Numbered from the stretch's first letter, positions 32,853 through 42,326 are shown. The stretch is 64,000 nucleotides of DNA from Paenibacillus sp. FSL M7-0420 (GCF_038002345.1 NZ_JBBOCJ010000001.1:2170001-2234000), one strand, 5' to 3'. Notes: generated from the letters alone by a model not told the origin. Numbers and translations are program-made.

Positions 32853-33625
32853 ACATCAAACCGATTCATACAGAACTGTCAGGTGCTATGCTTGTCCGTG
32901 TATACAAGAACCGCTCACAGCTCGGAGCTGCTGCCGGGCGTGAGGCAGCGGCGGCCATCCGGGCGCTGCTGGCCTCCAAGGCACAGGTGCGGATCGTGTT
33001 CGCCGCTGCACCCTCCCAGAATGAATTTCTTGCGGAGCTTGCCGCTGCGCCGGATTTGGACTGGAGCCGGATTACTGCGTTCCATATGGATGAATATATC
33101 GGCCTGCCGGCAGGCTCGCCGCAGAGCTTCGGCAGCTTCCTCAGGGAGGCGCTGTTCGGCAAGGTCTTGCCGGGAACGGTCCATTATCTGAACCCTGCCG
33201 CCAGCCCGGAAGCCGAATGCAAGCGTTACGGACGGCTGCTGGCGGAAGCGCCGATCGATATCGTCTGCCTCGGCATCGGGGAGAATGGTCACTTGGCCTT
33301 CAATGATCCGCCGGTGGCAGATTTCAATGACCCGCTTCCTGTGAAGCTGGTGGTACTGGATGAGGTCTGCCGGAACCAGCAGGTGAATGACGGGTGCTTC
33401 CCCAGCCTGGCGGAAGTGCCGCAGCAGGCCTTGACGTTGACGATTCCGGTCCTGCTGTCCGCGCAATGGCTGTTCTGCATGGTGCCGGGCGCTTCCAAGC
33501 GCGGCGCGGTTACCCGCACGCTGCATGAATCTGTCTCTACGGCATGTCCGTCCACGATCTTGCGCGAGCACGGGGATTGCCGGATGTTCGTGGACACCGA
33601 CTCCTTCGGGGCGGTCCTCTCATGA
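32846..33625 (+). CDS. nagB: Glucosamine-6-phosphate deaminase family protein (NagB-like)
   Basis: The 259-residue protein belongs to the NagB/6-phosphogluconolactonase family. The phosphosugar loop region and acidic FHMDEYIG (D82, E83) are present. The catalytic loop is GIGENGHLAFNDPP, with His149. The Glu of the classical loop (FNEP) is Asp154 here, a variant seen in GH-associated NagB relatives. It should convert GlcN-6-P to Fru-6-P and ammonia. The ATG at 32846 overlaps the regulator stop by 7 bases and has AAGGAGG 8 bases upstream. It is coupled to nagA by an ATGA overlap. Confidence 0.85.
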   Translation: MLNIKPIHTELSGAMLVRVYKNRSQLGAAAGREAAAAIRALLASKAQVRIVFAAAPSQNEFLAELAAAPDLDWSRITAFHMDEYIGLPAGSPQSFGSFLREALFGKVLPGTVHYLNPAASPEAECKRYGRLLAEAPIDIVCLGIGENGHLAFNDPPVADFNDPLPVKLVVLDEVCRNQQVNDGCFPSLAEVPQQALTLTIPVLLSAQWLFCMVPGASKRGAVTRTLHESVSTACPSTILREHGDCRMFVDTDSFGAVLS

Positions 33626-34794
33626 ACATTGACGCGCTGCATTACCGGACAGGCGAACCGGTCCGCATTACGCTGCAGGAGGGCTTCATTGCTGCAATTG
33701 AATCTCTTGATACGGAGCTGACGCTGGAGGAACGGGCGGAGCTGTCTATGGTTGCGCCTGGCCTGGTCGATCTGCAGATCAACGGCTATGGCGGATATGA
33801 TTTCAATCATCCGGCATTGGGTGCAGAGGATGTCAAGAAGGCGGTCCGCGCGGTGTGGCGGGAGGGGATAACGGCCTTCTACCCGACTGTAATTACCGGC
33901 GCCCCGTATACTATTCTCGGAGCGATGCGGGCGATTGCCCGGGCCTGTGACGAGGATGAGGCCAGCGCGGCGACGATCAAGGGCATCCATCTGGAAGGCC
34001 CGTTCCTCTCGCCGGAGGACGGGCCGCGCGGGGCACATGCGCTGGAGCATATCCGTCCGCCGGATACGGCCTTGTTCGACCAGTGGCAGGAGGCTTCGGG
34101 CGGACGAATCTCCATTGTGACGCTGTCCCCCGAATGGGAGGGGAGCGCGGAATTCATCCGCCACTGCGTACGGCAGGGAGTGACGGTCTCCATCGGGCAT
34201 ACGTCAGCGGATACCGCGCAGATTGCCGGGGCGGTTGCCGCCGGAGCGCGGCTGTCCACGCATCTGGGCAATGGTGCCCATGCTATGCTGCCGCGCCATC
34301 CGAACTACCTGTGGACCCAGCTCGCCGAAGAGGCGCTGTGGTGCACCTTGATCGCCGACGGCTTCCACCTCCCGGATGAGGTGCTGAAGGTGGCGATGAA
34401 GGTCAAGGGCCGGCGGGCACTGCTGGTCAGCGATGCCGTTGCCCTCGCCGGGCTTGCGCCCGGCAGCTACGACACGCCGGTCGGCGGCCGTGTCGTGCTG
34501 ACCCCGGCGGGCCGGCTGCATCTCGCCGGCGAGCCCGGGCTGCTGGCGGGCTCGGCGCAGATGCTGCTGCGCCACATCGCGCGCCTCAGCGCCGCGGGCC
34601 TGGCCAGCCTGCCGGACGCCTGGGACATGGCGTCCGTGCATCCGGCAGGCTTCATGGCCCTGCCGGCGGCCGCGGGCCTGGCCCCAGGAGCGCCGGCGGA
34701 TCTTGCGCTGATCCGCCGCTCGGGCACCGGCGCGGCCGGGCTTGCGCTGACGGCGCTGTGCCAGGCCGGCGGCTGGGTCTACCGCCGGGACTGA
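33622..34794 (+). CDS. nagA: N-acetylglucosamine-6-phosphate deacetylase
   Basis: The 390-residue amidohydrolase has the NagA version of the metal site. The first motif is PGLVDLQINGYGG (Gln-x-Asn in place of His-x-His, as in E. coli NagA). E125 is in GIHLEGPFLS, H193 in SIGHTS, H214 in STHLGNGAH, and the catalytic Asp is D271 in VSDAVALAG. It removes acetate from GlcNAc-6-P, feeding NagB encoded just upstream. The start ATG overlaps the nagB stop. The last 350 bases are clearly more GC-rich than neighbours, with Ala/Gly/Leu-rich codons. Confidence 0.92.
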   Translation: MNIDALHYRTGEPVRITLQEGFIAAIESLDTELTLEERAELSMVAPGLVDLQINGYGGYDFNHPALGAEDVKKAVRAVWREGITAFYPTVITGAPYTILGAMRAIARACDEDEASAATIKGIHLEGPFLSPEDGPRGAHALEHIRPPDTALFDQWQEASGGRISIVTLSPEWEGSAEFIRHCVRQGVTVSIGHTSADTAQIAGAVAAGARLSTHLGNGAHAMLPRHPNYLWTQLAEEALWCTLIADGFHLPDEVLKVAMKVKGRRALLVSDAVALAGLAPGSYDTPVGGRVVLTPAGRLHLAGEPGLLAGSAQMLLRHIARLSAAGLASLPDAWDMASVHPAGFMALPAAAGLAPGAPADLALIRRSGTGAAGLALTALCQAGGWVYRRD

Positions 34795-34820
34795 GTGAGC
34801 GGCGGCGGTAAGGTGTGGGC

Positions 34821-34857
34821 AGGTCCCCGGTTAAGGGGGCCTGTTATGGTTTTTTTA
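34821..34857 (+). terminator. Terminator after nagA
   Basis: AGGTCCCC and GGGGGCCT pair (one G-U) around GGTTAA. A seven-T run follows after a short spacer (TGTTATGG). Confidence 0.55.
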
Positions 34858-34890
34858 TGCCTTTAGCCAGTTGAGTGCGTGAAACATGCG

Positions 34891-34927
34891 AAATCAGGAC
34901 CACCCGTCCAACGGATGGTCCTGATTT
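34891..34927. terminator. Stem-loop, second terminator-like hairpin after nagA
   Basis: AAATCAGGACCA and TGGTCCTGATTT form a perfect 12-bp stem with an inner CGT/ACG pairing. The A/T-rich outer ends could work on both strands. Confidence 0.55.
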
Positions 34928-35037
34928 GGAAGTGAATCGCTTAACTTGAGCGATTACAGGCGGAGGGAGCGGCATGGGCAGGGCATGGGGATGGCTGTTG
35001 CGCCAGCGTCTGCTCCACGCCAGTAACATTAACAGTA

Positions 35038-35376
35038 AATGTGTTCTGTTTTCCGCACACATTTGCCCCGATCGCCTTCGGGCAGCGAGAATGTATGCTG
35101 TTTTTCACATACATTCGGGCCATGCGCCTGCGTGCCACCACAATGTATGTTGTTTTTCACATACATTCGGGCCATGCGCCTGCGTGCCACCACAATGTAT
35201 GCTGTTTTTCACATATATTCGGGCCATGCGCCTGCGTGCCACCACAATGTATGTTGTTTTTCACATACATTCGGGTCATGCGCCTGCGTGCCACCACAAT
35301 ATATGTTGTTTTTCACATATATTCGGGCCATGCGCCTGCGTACCACCTCAATGTAATCGTTTTTCCGCATACACCC
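35038..35376 (-). repeat. Palindromic array D (seven 52-bp units, family I, reverse orientation)
   Basis: Units begin exactly 52 bp apart at 35038, 35090, 35142, 35194, 35246, 35298 and 35350. Each has arms AATGTATG and CATACATT around a CTGTTTTTCA loop, the reverse complement of arrays C and F. Spacers (CGGGCCATGCGCCTGCGTGC + CACCAC) are nearly identical in the middle units. The first and last units are diverged; the last contains TGTAATCG like array B. From 35377 to 35670 I see only a low-complexity, Ser/Ala-codon-like stretch without a supported gene. Confidence 0.9.
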
Positions 35377-35670
35377 GCACTAGCTATCTGCACTATGTCC
35401 GCACTAGCGTCAACGTTTGCGCCAGCGCCTGGACCAGTAGCTGCATCAGCATCAACATAGTTATCTGTACTAGCCTCAGCCCCGGGCTCACCACTAGCCC
35501 CAGCCTCACCGTCTGCATCAGCCCCACCCTCAGGAAGCAGTTGAACTTTTAGGTACTTGTTCAGGGGCGGAAGCGGGCACACTCCAAAGGACCAACTATA
35601 AGATACGTTTTTCCAACGATATAGATTGGAATTTTATTTTGTAACTTGTCCCAAAAAAGCACCCGCAGAA

Positions 35671-36240
35671 CTAATAATCCAGCAGACGCCCGTTGTCATG
35701 CCACTCTCCGTACATTTTGTTCACGCGGGTATTCTCGATGAATTTGTCCAATCTGCGTTCGAACAGCTCCGGCTGGCGGATATAGCTCTGAATGGTGTCG
35801 ATCCGCACCCGCTGATACAGCGCCGGAAAGGCCAGGAAATGGCGATACACCTGCTCGTCCTCCTTCAATCTCTGTTCAATCACAGGATCGATTCGAAAAG
35901 CTCCGACATTCATATCAGGCAGGCATCGCCGTCCCTCGCCGCGCATCAGCCCCAGCTTCTCCAGCCTTCGCACGCGCTCCTTATTAAGCTCAGTCCATGA
36001 ACTCCGCTTGCTGCGTGGAGACAGCCGTTGCATCAGCTTGCCTTCAGCATTCACCTTCTTCACCCCGTCAATCCAGCCGAAGCACAGCGCTTCTTCCACG
36101 GCGTCAAGGTACAGTATTGTCCCCGGGAGCGGCTTCAGACTGACCTCGACCCAGCAAGAACCCTCTGTGGTACTGTTCGCCATCAGCCAATTTCTTAATT
36201 CTTCCCTCGTTGTAGCTGCAAGCCTATTTTCAATGATCAT
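35671..36240 (-). CDS. YdeI/OmpD-associated family protein
   Basis: The 189-residue protein has the hallmark CFGWIDGVKKVNAEGKLMQRLSPRSKRSSWTELNKERV segment (about residues 53-90) of the YdeI/OmpD-associated family. The family was named from E. coli and Salmonella proteins linked to bacteriocin or peptide tolerance. The function in Gram-positives is unknown. There is no signal peptide. The start ATG at 36240 has GGGAG about 14 bases upstream, a rather long spacing. It is transcribed alone. Confidence 0.75.
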   Translation of the reverse strand: MIIENRLAATTREELRNWLMANSTTEGSCWVEVSLKPLPGTILYLDAVEEALCFGWIDGVKKVNAEGKLMQRLSPRSKRSSWTELNKERVRRLEKLGLMRGEGRRCLPDMNVGAFRIDPVIEQRLKEDEQVYRHFLAFPALYQRVRIDTIQSYIRQPELFERRLDKFIENTRVNKMYGEWHDNGRLLDY

Positions 36241-36345
36241 AGTTAGTGTTCACTCCCTTCTGACGTTAACCCGTTGCTCTCTTCCTGATCCAAATCCTGC
36301 ACATTATACAACTTCTCCCTTATTAAACTAATCCAAATCTAAAAA

Positions 36346-36475
36346 TATTGCACAAAAGGCAGCATTCCCTCTTCTCTAAGTGGTTAGGCGGCGACATTCC
36401 TGCATTTTTTGCAACAATCCTGCCATTCCGGCGGTATGTATGGTATTAATGCTGCAATTTGTGCAACATCCTCCG
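36346..36475. repeat. Palindromic array E (three 52-bp units, family III)
   Basis: TGCA-centred units at 36348, 36400 and 36452 (exactly 52 bp apart) carry the pattern CCTGCATTTTTTGCAACAAT or GCTGCAATTTGTGCAACA; the first is diverged. The TGCA..TGCA core is palindromic. The same family, with the same period, recurs at 48.35-48.53 kb. The rest of the 36241-36635 gap is A/T-rich with no gene. Confidence 0.7.
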
Positions 36476-36635
36476 TTTCCCTTAAATTTTGCCGCTTTGT
36501 TAACACTTTCGCAACACATTCTTTACGCTGCGCATACACAACTTGAGAGAGTAATTAATATCCGGCTTTTACAATGAGGTTATTAGCATAATATACCTAT
36601 TGCAAAATCAGGCTGGATATGAAGGGATGATACTT

Positions 36636-38714
36636 TTGAAGGGGAAGCCGCTGCACTTTTCGATGAAATGGAAGCTGATCTTGAGTTTCTCGGCGATTAC
36701 ACTTATTTTTCTGGGCGTGGCTGTGTACCAGGGACATAAAATCAAGCAGGTCGAGCTGTCCATGGAACGGCAGAAGAGCGAAATGGAGAATAGAATCACG
36801 GTCTCAACCATCACCCAGCAGCTGCAGGAGCTGAACCATGCCGAGACTTCCTTGGCGGAATCCAGCGACCTGGAGCAGGCAGAACCCTTGCAGGAGAAGC
36901 AGCAGCAGCTGTCTGGCGAGCTGGATAAGGTGAATTTTGAGCAGGGTGCGCCTGCTTCTGCCAGTTATAAGCTGCTGTCTGCCCAGGCCGCAGAATACAG
37001 TGCTCTGACGAAGGAACTGGTAACAACGATGGCGGATGAGACCCTTGACCCGCTAAGTGTTTTGGAGAAAATCGATGGTATACATACGAAGGCGCTCGCA
37101 TTGAATCAGGACATGCTGAAGACGAACGGGAAGCTGTACACCGCCGCTGCCAAAAATGCCGAACAGGCGCAGAATGTCTCCTTCGCCCTGCTGGATGATA
37201 CGGTATCCATCGTGACGTATGCTGCGATCGCAGTGTCCCTGTTCCTGCTGATGCTCGCCTGGCTGCTGATCCGCTCGTTCCTCACCCCGGTACGCAAGCT
37301 GCAGGCCGCGCTCAGACAGATCGCGGATGGCGATCTGCGGCAGCAGATTAACTCCCCGTACAATGACGAGCTGGGACAGCTGAGCCATCATTTCGACCAT
37401 ATGGTCAATAGGGTACAGGGGATGCTGCGGCAGACGTTGTCTGCGGCGGGGTCGCTTGCCGATTACGCGCAATCTTTTCAGGGGTCTTCGGCGGTTACAG
37501 CGCATACGAACCAGAATATTGTCAGAACCATACAGGAGATTTCGCTTGGAGCAGACCAGCAGGCCAGCCAGTCGGAGCAGAGCACGCAGCTCCTGGTGGA
37601 GCTGGCCTCCGGGGTTCAGGAGATTACTGACTATACCGATGTGATGCTGACTACGAGTGAAGCCGCTAACCGGAACAGACAGCTGGGCTCGGAGACCGTT
37701 ACGGCGCTGCGCCAGAGCTCGCAGGATTCCCGGGTGTCCATCAGCAAGGTCTACGGGGCGCTGGACAAGCTGGTGAGCCAGTCCAAGGATATCTCGCGCA
37801 TTACCCATTCGATCACCGAAATCTCGAAGCAGACGAATATTCTCTCGCTGAACGCCGCGATTGAAGCGGCCAGGGCCGGAGCAGCAGGCAAAGGCTTCGC
37901 CGTGATTGCCGATGAAGTGCGCCAGCTGTCCGTCCAGACGAATGGCTCCTCGGTGCATATCAGCAGGATTATTCAGGAGCTTGAGGCCGGTATGGCTGAT
38001 TTCCAGGGACATATGATGGAGACCCGTGACCGTCTGGAGCAGCAGGACCATCAGGTGGAACAGACCCTGGCTTCCTTCGCCGCGATCGACGAATCGATTA
38101 CAGGCATCAGCACACAGATCGGGCAAATTCACCTTAAGGTGGAACAGACCAGTGTCCTCAATTCGCGGCTGGCCGAATCTGTACATTCTGTTGCGGCTGT
38201 AGCTGAGCAGACAGCGGCCGGAGTTCAGGAGGTGAACGCTTCCAGCACCCAGCAGGATCAGGCCATCAGCGACATTGCCAGGCAGGCCGGGGAGATTAAT
38301 GAAATCTCGCAGCGGCTGTTCCGGGAGATCAATGTGTTCAAAATTGCGGAGGCTGCTGAGGCCGGATTCGAGCTTGGAGTAGCGTCTGAGCTAGAGCCAG
38401 ACCCAGATTCCGTTTCAGATTCAGGTGTAAGTTCAGCACATGCAGACCGAACGCTTCGCGGAAGGGTGCAGGAACCGGAAGAGCAGCAGGAAGCGGAGAC
38501 AGCCGTGGAAATTCAGCCCAAGCTACAGCAGGAGATGCATACGAACCTCACGGAGCAGACAGACAAAAGGGCAGAAGCCGGAATTCACCGGCCCCTGCCT
38601 GCGGGAATACCGGTGCAGGAATGGCCTGCGCCCGGCCAGAGTATAATTGTGAATGAACCGCAGAAAGAAATCTCCAAAGAGCTGAAGGAGGAGCTACTGG
38701 TCCTTGCGAAGTGA
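36636..38714 (+). CDS. Methyl-accepting chemotaxis protein
   Basis: The 692-residue chemoreceptor has TM1 at about 10-33, an extracellular helical domain of about 150 residues, and TM2 at about 188-213. A HAMP domain ([19 protein letters not shown]) is followed by the MCP signalling domain with the conserved hairpin [21 protein letters not shown]. The last 120 residues form an acidic, Pro/Gln-rich disordered tail with no CheR-tethering pentapeptide evident. I prefer the TTG at 36636 (GAAGGG 9 bases before) over the earlier TTG/ATG codons. Its 3' end overlaps the convergent epimerase gene by 21 bases. The ligand is unknown. Confidence 0.88.
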   Translation: MKGKPLHFSMKWKLILSFSAITLIFLGVAVYQGHKIKQVELSMERQKSEMENRITVSTITQQLQELNHAETSLAESSDLEQAEPLQEKQQQLSGELDKVNFEQGAPASASYKLLSAQAAEYSALTKELVTTMADETLDPLSVLEKIDGIHTKALALNQDMLKTNGKLYTAAAKNAEQAQNVSFALLDDTVSIVTYAAIAVSLFLLMLAWLLIRSFLTPVRKLQAALRQIADGDLRQQINSPYNDELGQLSHHFDHMVNRVQGMLRQTLSAAGSLADYAQSFQGSSAVTAHTNQNIVRTIQEISLGADQQASQSEQSTQLLVELASGVQEITDYTDVMLTTSEAANRNRQLGSETVTALRQSSQDSRVSISKVYGALDKLVSQSKDISRITHSITEISKQTNILSLNAAIEAARAGAAGKGFAVIADEVRQLSVQTNGSSVHISRIIQELEAGMADFQGHMMETRDRLEQQDHQVEQTLASFAAIDESITGISTQIGQIHLKVEQTSVLNSRLAESVHSVAAVAEQTAAGVQEVNASSTQQDQAISDIARQAGEINEISQRLFREINVFKIAEAAEAGFELGVASELEPDPDSVSDSGVSSAHADRTLRGRVQEPEEQQEAETAVEIQPKLQQEMHTNLTEQTDKRAEAGIHRPLPAGIPVQEWPAPGQSIIVNEPQKEISKELKEELLVLAK

Positions 38715-39593
38715 ATGGGTCAGCGACGAGACCAGCTCCGGGAACCACTCTGATAAGGACAGGAAGCTGAAGCCCGCACTGCGGGCTTTTGCCGTATCCA
38801 TGAACCAGGATGCTGGTATCCCAAAAGGAGATTGATCCGCTTCAGCGGCGTCGTCCCGGATGACTGCCGTCAGTCCGGTAATCTCTTCAATGATGGAGAT
38901 GACGCCGCCAATGGTGAGGGTTCCGTCCGAGCAGGCATTCACCGGCCCCGTGACGGCTGAGCCCTCCCGGCCTAGCCAATGCAGGAAATCAGCCGCTTCG
39001 TCCGAACGGATGAACGAGATCTCCGCCTGCGGATTAGGGATGCCCACCGGTTGACCCGCCAGAACATGCTCGATGTGAAAATGCAGCCGGCGCGTATAAT
39101 CATCCGTGCCCAGCACAATCGGAAAGCGTATCGCAGCCACCGGGAAATCCGCTGTCTGAAGCAGAATGGCTTCGGCTTGCCTTTTGCCTTCCTGGTAACT
39201 GACATCCGCCTTCCCGCCAGACTTCAGCGGATAATGCCAAGGGTCAAAGTCCGTTTCAGCCAACGCCTCCGGCTGCGGATCGTACACCGACAAGCTGGAA
39301 GTCAGGATATACCGCTTGGTCCGTCCCGCCCAGATCCGCCCAGCCGCCGCTGCCTCATCCGGCGAGAAGCAAATATTATCATAGACGATATCCCATTCGG
39401 TATCTCCTACAGCCCGTTCAAGTGCTGCTTCATCCGTCCGGTCCACGGCCAGCCGGGTGACACGCTCCCCGAACGTATCCTCAGCCAGGCCCCGGGTCAG
39501 AATAGTGACCTCGCTGTCCTGGTCCTGGAGCAGAAGCTCCACCAGCCTTTTGCCGAAAAATCGCGTTCCTCCAAGCACAAGCACCTTCTTCAT
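38694..39593 (-). CDS. NAD-dependent epimerase/dehydratase-like protein (extended SDR)
   Basis: The 299-residue protein has the nucleotide-binding start [21 protein letters not shown] (GGTRFFG in place of GxxGxxG) and a YQEGK active-site Tyr-x-x-x-Lys (about residues 136-140). This is typical of the isoflavone-reductase/epimerase-like extended SDRs. The substrate is unknown. It lies 50 bases behind the ECF sigma gene on the same strand and may be controlled with it. Confidence 0.8.
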   Translation of the reverse strand: MKKVLVLGGTRFFGKRLVELLLQDQDSEVTILTRGLAEDTFGERVTRLAVDRTDEAALERAVGDTEWDIVYDNICFSPDEAAAAGRIWAGRTKRYILTSSLSVYDPQPEALAETDFDPWHYPLKSGGKADVSYQEGKRQAEAILLQTADFPVAAIRFPIVLGTDDYTRRLHFHIEHVLAGQPVGIPNPQAEISFIRSDEAADFLHWLGREGSAVTGPVNACSDGTLTIGGVISIIEEITGLTAVIRDDAAEADQSPFGIPASWFMDTAKARSAGFSFLSLSEWFPELVSSLTHSLRKDQ

Positions 39594-39643
39594 GGGATCA
39601 CTCTCCTAAGTTATAGTCAGAGCCACTGCTCCATTCATCCGTA

Positions 39644-40414
39644 TTATGCAGCCATCCGAAGCTCACCGTACGCAGGTGCTCCCTGGGTATAGGCGTATCT
39701 CGCGTTGTCTGTATACATGGAATACACGGCCTGAACTGTAAAGGTGCTTACAGCAGATGCTGTCTCCCCGGCGTTCTCCTGGCGGAGCAACTCCAGCAAT
39801 ACTGGAATCTGCCCTTGCTCATAGGCCTCAGCCAACGCCCGCAGATACCCCCGGTAATCGGCATCCTGCGGTAGAGCGGGGCCTTCATGCTGGATCAGCT
39901 CTTCCCGGACCCTGCTCAAAGCCTGGCGTGCACGGTGCAGCGCTGCTTTGACCGCTCCTTCCGTGGTTGACAAGAGTCCGGCGGACTCAGCGGCTGAATA
40001 CCCCAGCACATCGCGGAGGACCCAGGCGGTCCGCTGTGGCGGCGAGAGATGGGCGAGCAGCGCCTGGAAGGTCAGCTCCAGCCCGGAAAGCTCCTCTAGA
40101 GCTGCGGCCGCAGAAGCCGGGTCTGATGATGCTCCAGACCGCTGCATGGCGCGAATGAGGGACCCCTTGCGGCGGGAGGCGTCAATCCAGGTATTCTTGG
40201 CAATCCGCAGCAGCAGGGCTTCGGGATTGGGGCTGATGGTGAATTTGCGGTAGCCCAGCGCTTTGGCCCAGGTCTCCTGCGCCAGATCGTCGGCGTCGAA
40301 GCGGGAGCGGGTGAGCGACAGGCAGTAGCGCTGCAGTGTTGTTCCCAGCTCTTGAAGATGTCTTGTATCCATAGCTATCGTATCCGGTGTCCGGTGATGT
40401 TCAAGCATCGTCAT
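39644..40414 (-). CDS. ECF-type RNA polymerase sigma factor with C-terminal extension
   Basis: The 256-residue protein has sigma region 2 (LQRYCLSLTRSRFDADDLAQETWAKAL) and region 4 with helix-turn-helix (DVLGYSAAESAGLLSTTEGAVKAALHRARQAL, about residues 137-168). An 85-residue C-terminal extension is shorter than the SnoaL domain of ECF41/SigJ types but in the same position. No anti-sigma gene is adjacent. ATG 40414 has AGGAGAGG upstream. It may drive the following SDR gene. Confidence 0.82.
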   Translation of the reverse strand: MTMLEHHRTPDTIAMDTRHLQELGTTLQRYCLSLTRSRFDADDLAQETWAKALGYRKFTISPNPEALLLRIAKNTWIDASRRKGSLIRAMQRSGASSDPASAAAALEELSGLELTFQALLAHLSPPQRTAWVLRDVLGYSAAESAGLLSTTEGAVKAALHRARQALSRVREELIQHEGPALPQDADYRGYLRALAEAYEQGQIPVLLELLRQENAGETASAVSTFTVQAVYSMYTDNARYAYTQGAPAYGELRMAA

Positions 40415-40596
40415 AGTAGCCCTCTCCTTCGATGGATTGTGTTGCTTCTATTATATAAACGAACGGCGCATTGTAAAAGATACGCACTCCCGCTATTTCC
40501 GCTCCTCCTCCGGCTTCCGTATCTTTTCGTGCAGGCTGACCGTTTACAGGGTATCAAAACCAACACAGGAAGACAGATCAGAGGAGGCACACCAGA

Positions 40597-41178
40597 ATGA
40601 GCGTAATACCTTATGTGATTGAACAGACAGCCGGAGGAGAGCGGTCCTATGATATTTATTCCCGGCTGCTGAAGGACCGGATTGTATTCGTGGGTGCGGC
40701 GATCGATGACGGGCTGGCTAATAGCATTATCGCGCAATTGCTGTTCCTGGCGGCGGATGAGCCGGAGAAGGATATCCAGATGTTCATTAACAGTCCGGGA
40801 GGTTCGACTACCGCAGGCTTCGGGATTTATGATACGATGCAGGTAATTAAACCTCAAGTCAACACGATCTGCACTGGTTTTGCCGCTTCGTTTGCTTCTC
40901 TGCTATTGCTCTCCGGCGCTACAGGCAAACGGTCGGCCCTGCCGAACAGCGAGATTATGATCCATCAGCCGCATGGCGGGGCGCAGGGGCAGGCGAGCGA
41001 TATTGCGATCAGCGCCAGACGTATTCTTCAGATCCGCGAGAAGATTGTCGAGATCACCGCGCAGCGGACCGGTCAGCCGCCGGAGAAGGTGGAGAAGGAC
41101 ATGGACCGGGATTATTTCATGTCGGCTGAGGAGGCACTGGATTACGGAATTATTGACACGATCATCACCCATTTGTGA
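40597..41178 (+). CDS. clpP: ClpP-family serine protease (second-type ClpP)
   Basis: The 193-residue protein has the ClpP triad: S98 in GFAASFAS, H123 in MIHQPHGG, and Asp in [15 protein letters not shown] (D172). The nucleophile loop reads GFAASFAS rather than the usual GMAASMGA, as in ClpP paralogues found beside the housekeeping copy. It should form a tetradecameric protease with a Clp/Hsp100 ATPase. ATG 40597 has GAGGAGG upstream. It is followed 19 bases on by a small Sm-like protein, with a shared terminator. Confidence 0.88.
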   Translation: MSVIPYVIEQTAGGERSYDIYSRLLKDRIVFVGAAIDDGLANSIIAQLLFLAADEPEKDIQMFINSPGGSTTAGFGIYDTMQVIKPQVNTICTGFAASFASLLLLSGATGKRSALPNSEIMIHQPHGGAQGQASDIAISARRILQIREKIVEITAQRTGQPPEKVEKDMDRDYFMSAEEALDYGIIDTIITHL

Positions 41179-41197
41179 GACGAAGGAGAGGAAGAGC

Positions 41198-41404
41198 ATG
41201 CTGGAAGCGCTGAAGGGACAGGAAGTTCATATTCATTTTTTGGATGGTACAAGTGTTAGGGGAGGCGTACTGGAGGAGCTGGACGAGAGGTTCGTGAAAT
41301 ACAGCACCGAATATCAGACCCTCTACATTCCGATTACTTCGATCCGGGCGGTAGATGTGCAGACCAAGGAGCGTGAGCGTCCGCGCGTCGGCTTCGGGCA
41401 ATAG
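41198..41404 (+). CDS. Small Sm-like-fold protein (68 residues), unknown
   Basis: The product (MLEALKGQEVHIHFLDGT, then VRGGVLEELDERFVKYSTE and LYIPITSIRAVDV) shows the alternating five-strand pattern of an Sm/LSm-like barrel. It has a Sm1-like G-x-V-L-E-x-L-D-E turn and a Sm2-like I-P-x-x-S-I-R-A-V strand. It may bind RNA or be a structural spore-coat-like barrel; I cannot decide. AAGGAGAGG precedes the ATG. It is co-transcribed with the ClpP paralogue. Confidence 0.6.
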   Translation: MLEALKGQEVHIHFLDGTSVRGGVLEELDERFVKYSTEYQTLYIPITSIRAVDVQTKERERPRVGFGQ

Positions 41405-41434
41405 TCGTTCGGGAGCTGCATGTAAAAGCGTACA

Positions 41435-41481
41435 ACACCCCGTCATCTCTGCTCAGAACGAGCGGAGATGACGGGGTGTTT
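41435..41481 (+). terminator. Strong terminator of the clpP operon
   Basis: A perfect 15-bp stem (ACACCCCGTCATCTC / GAGATGACGGGGTGT) with inner GCTC/GAGC pairing is followed by a short T run. Confidence 0.75.
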
Positions 41482-41492
41482 GCGCTTGTTCA

Positions 41493-42190
41493 GGAAATTA
41501 TAGTTTCCACAACCGAATACAATAGGCTAGCGCTACGGCGCATGGCCTGAATGTATGTGAAAAACAGCATACATTGAGGTAGCACGCAGGCGCATGGCCC
41601 AAATGTATGCGAAAAACAGCATACATTGTGCTCGTAAGCAGGCACACGGACCGAATGTATGTGGAAAACAGCATACATTGAGGTGGCACGCAGACGCATG
41701 GCCCGAATGTATGTGAAAAACAACATACATTTGCTAGCGCGCAGGCACATGGCCCGAATGTATGTGAAAAACAGCATACATTGTGCTCGTAAGCAGGCAC
41801 ACGGACCGAATGTATGTTGAAAACAGCATACATTGTGCTGCAAGCAGGCATATGGATCAAATGTATGTGGAAAACAGCTTACATTGTGGTGGCACGCAGA
41901 CGCATGGCCCGAATGTATGTGAAAAACAGCATACATTGAGGTAGCACGCAGGCGCATGGCCCAAATGTATGTGAAAAACAGCATACATTGAGGTAGCACG
42001 CAGGCTTATGGCCCAAATGTATGTGAAAAACAGCATACATTGTGGTGGCACGCAGACGCATGGCCCAAATGTATGCGAAAAACAGCATACATTGAGGTGG
42101 CACGCAGACGCATGGCCCGAATGTATGTGAAAAACAGCATACATTTGCTGTCGCGCAGGTAATCTCATTCACCCGCAGGGTGATTTTGTT
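41493..42190 (+). repeat. Palindromic array F (twelve 51-52-bp units, family I) with end modules
   Basis: Units start at 41550, 41602, 41654, 41706, 41757, 41809, 41860, 41912, 41964, 42016, 42068 and 42120. Each is a palindrome with arms AATGTATG/CATACATT around TGAAAAACAG, separated by conserved spacers of about 26 bp (TGAGGTRGCACGCAGGCGCA and TGTGCTCGTAAGCAGGCACA variants). Left end module: GGAAATTATAGTTTCC (41493-41508). Right end: GGTAATCTCATTC then hairpin TCACCCGCAGGGTGA and TTTTG (to about 42189). Several frames remain open but encode only repeats. Confidence 0.92.
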
Positions 42191-42326
42191 CAAAGAGAAT
42201 TGATATGCTTCGCGCTATACATTATCCTTCTATTTCTCGCTGAAACGGTACCGCCTTTAAAAGGACGACACAGCCGTTTCCACTTGTGCGCGTAAGTTCT
42301 GGCACCTGTATGAACGCCAGTCCCGC

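Noticed and set aside
33700..34794. Horizontal transfer of nagA based on its GC-rich 3' half
   Set aside because: The gene is coupled to nagB by an overlapping start and has normal family motifs throughout; the GC rise follows Ala/Gly/Leu-rich coding rather than a boundary.
35041..35552. Cys/His-rich ORFs across array D (repeated CCFSHTFG-like segments)
   Set aside because: The apparent zinc-finger-like repeats arise only from the 52-bp DNA unit read in different frames; all three frames stay open and none has a ribosome site.
41550..42146. CRISPR array (12 repeats at about 52-bp spacing)
   Set aside because: The segments between palindromes are nearly identical to one another rather than unique, no cas genes are nearby, and the same unit appears in several intergenic places in both orientations.
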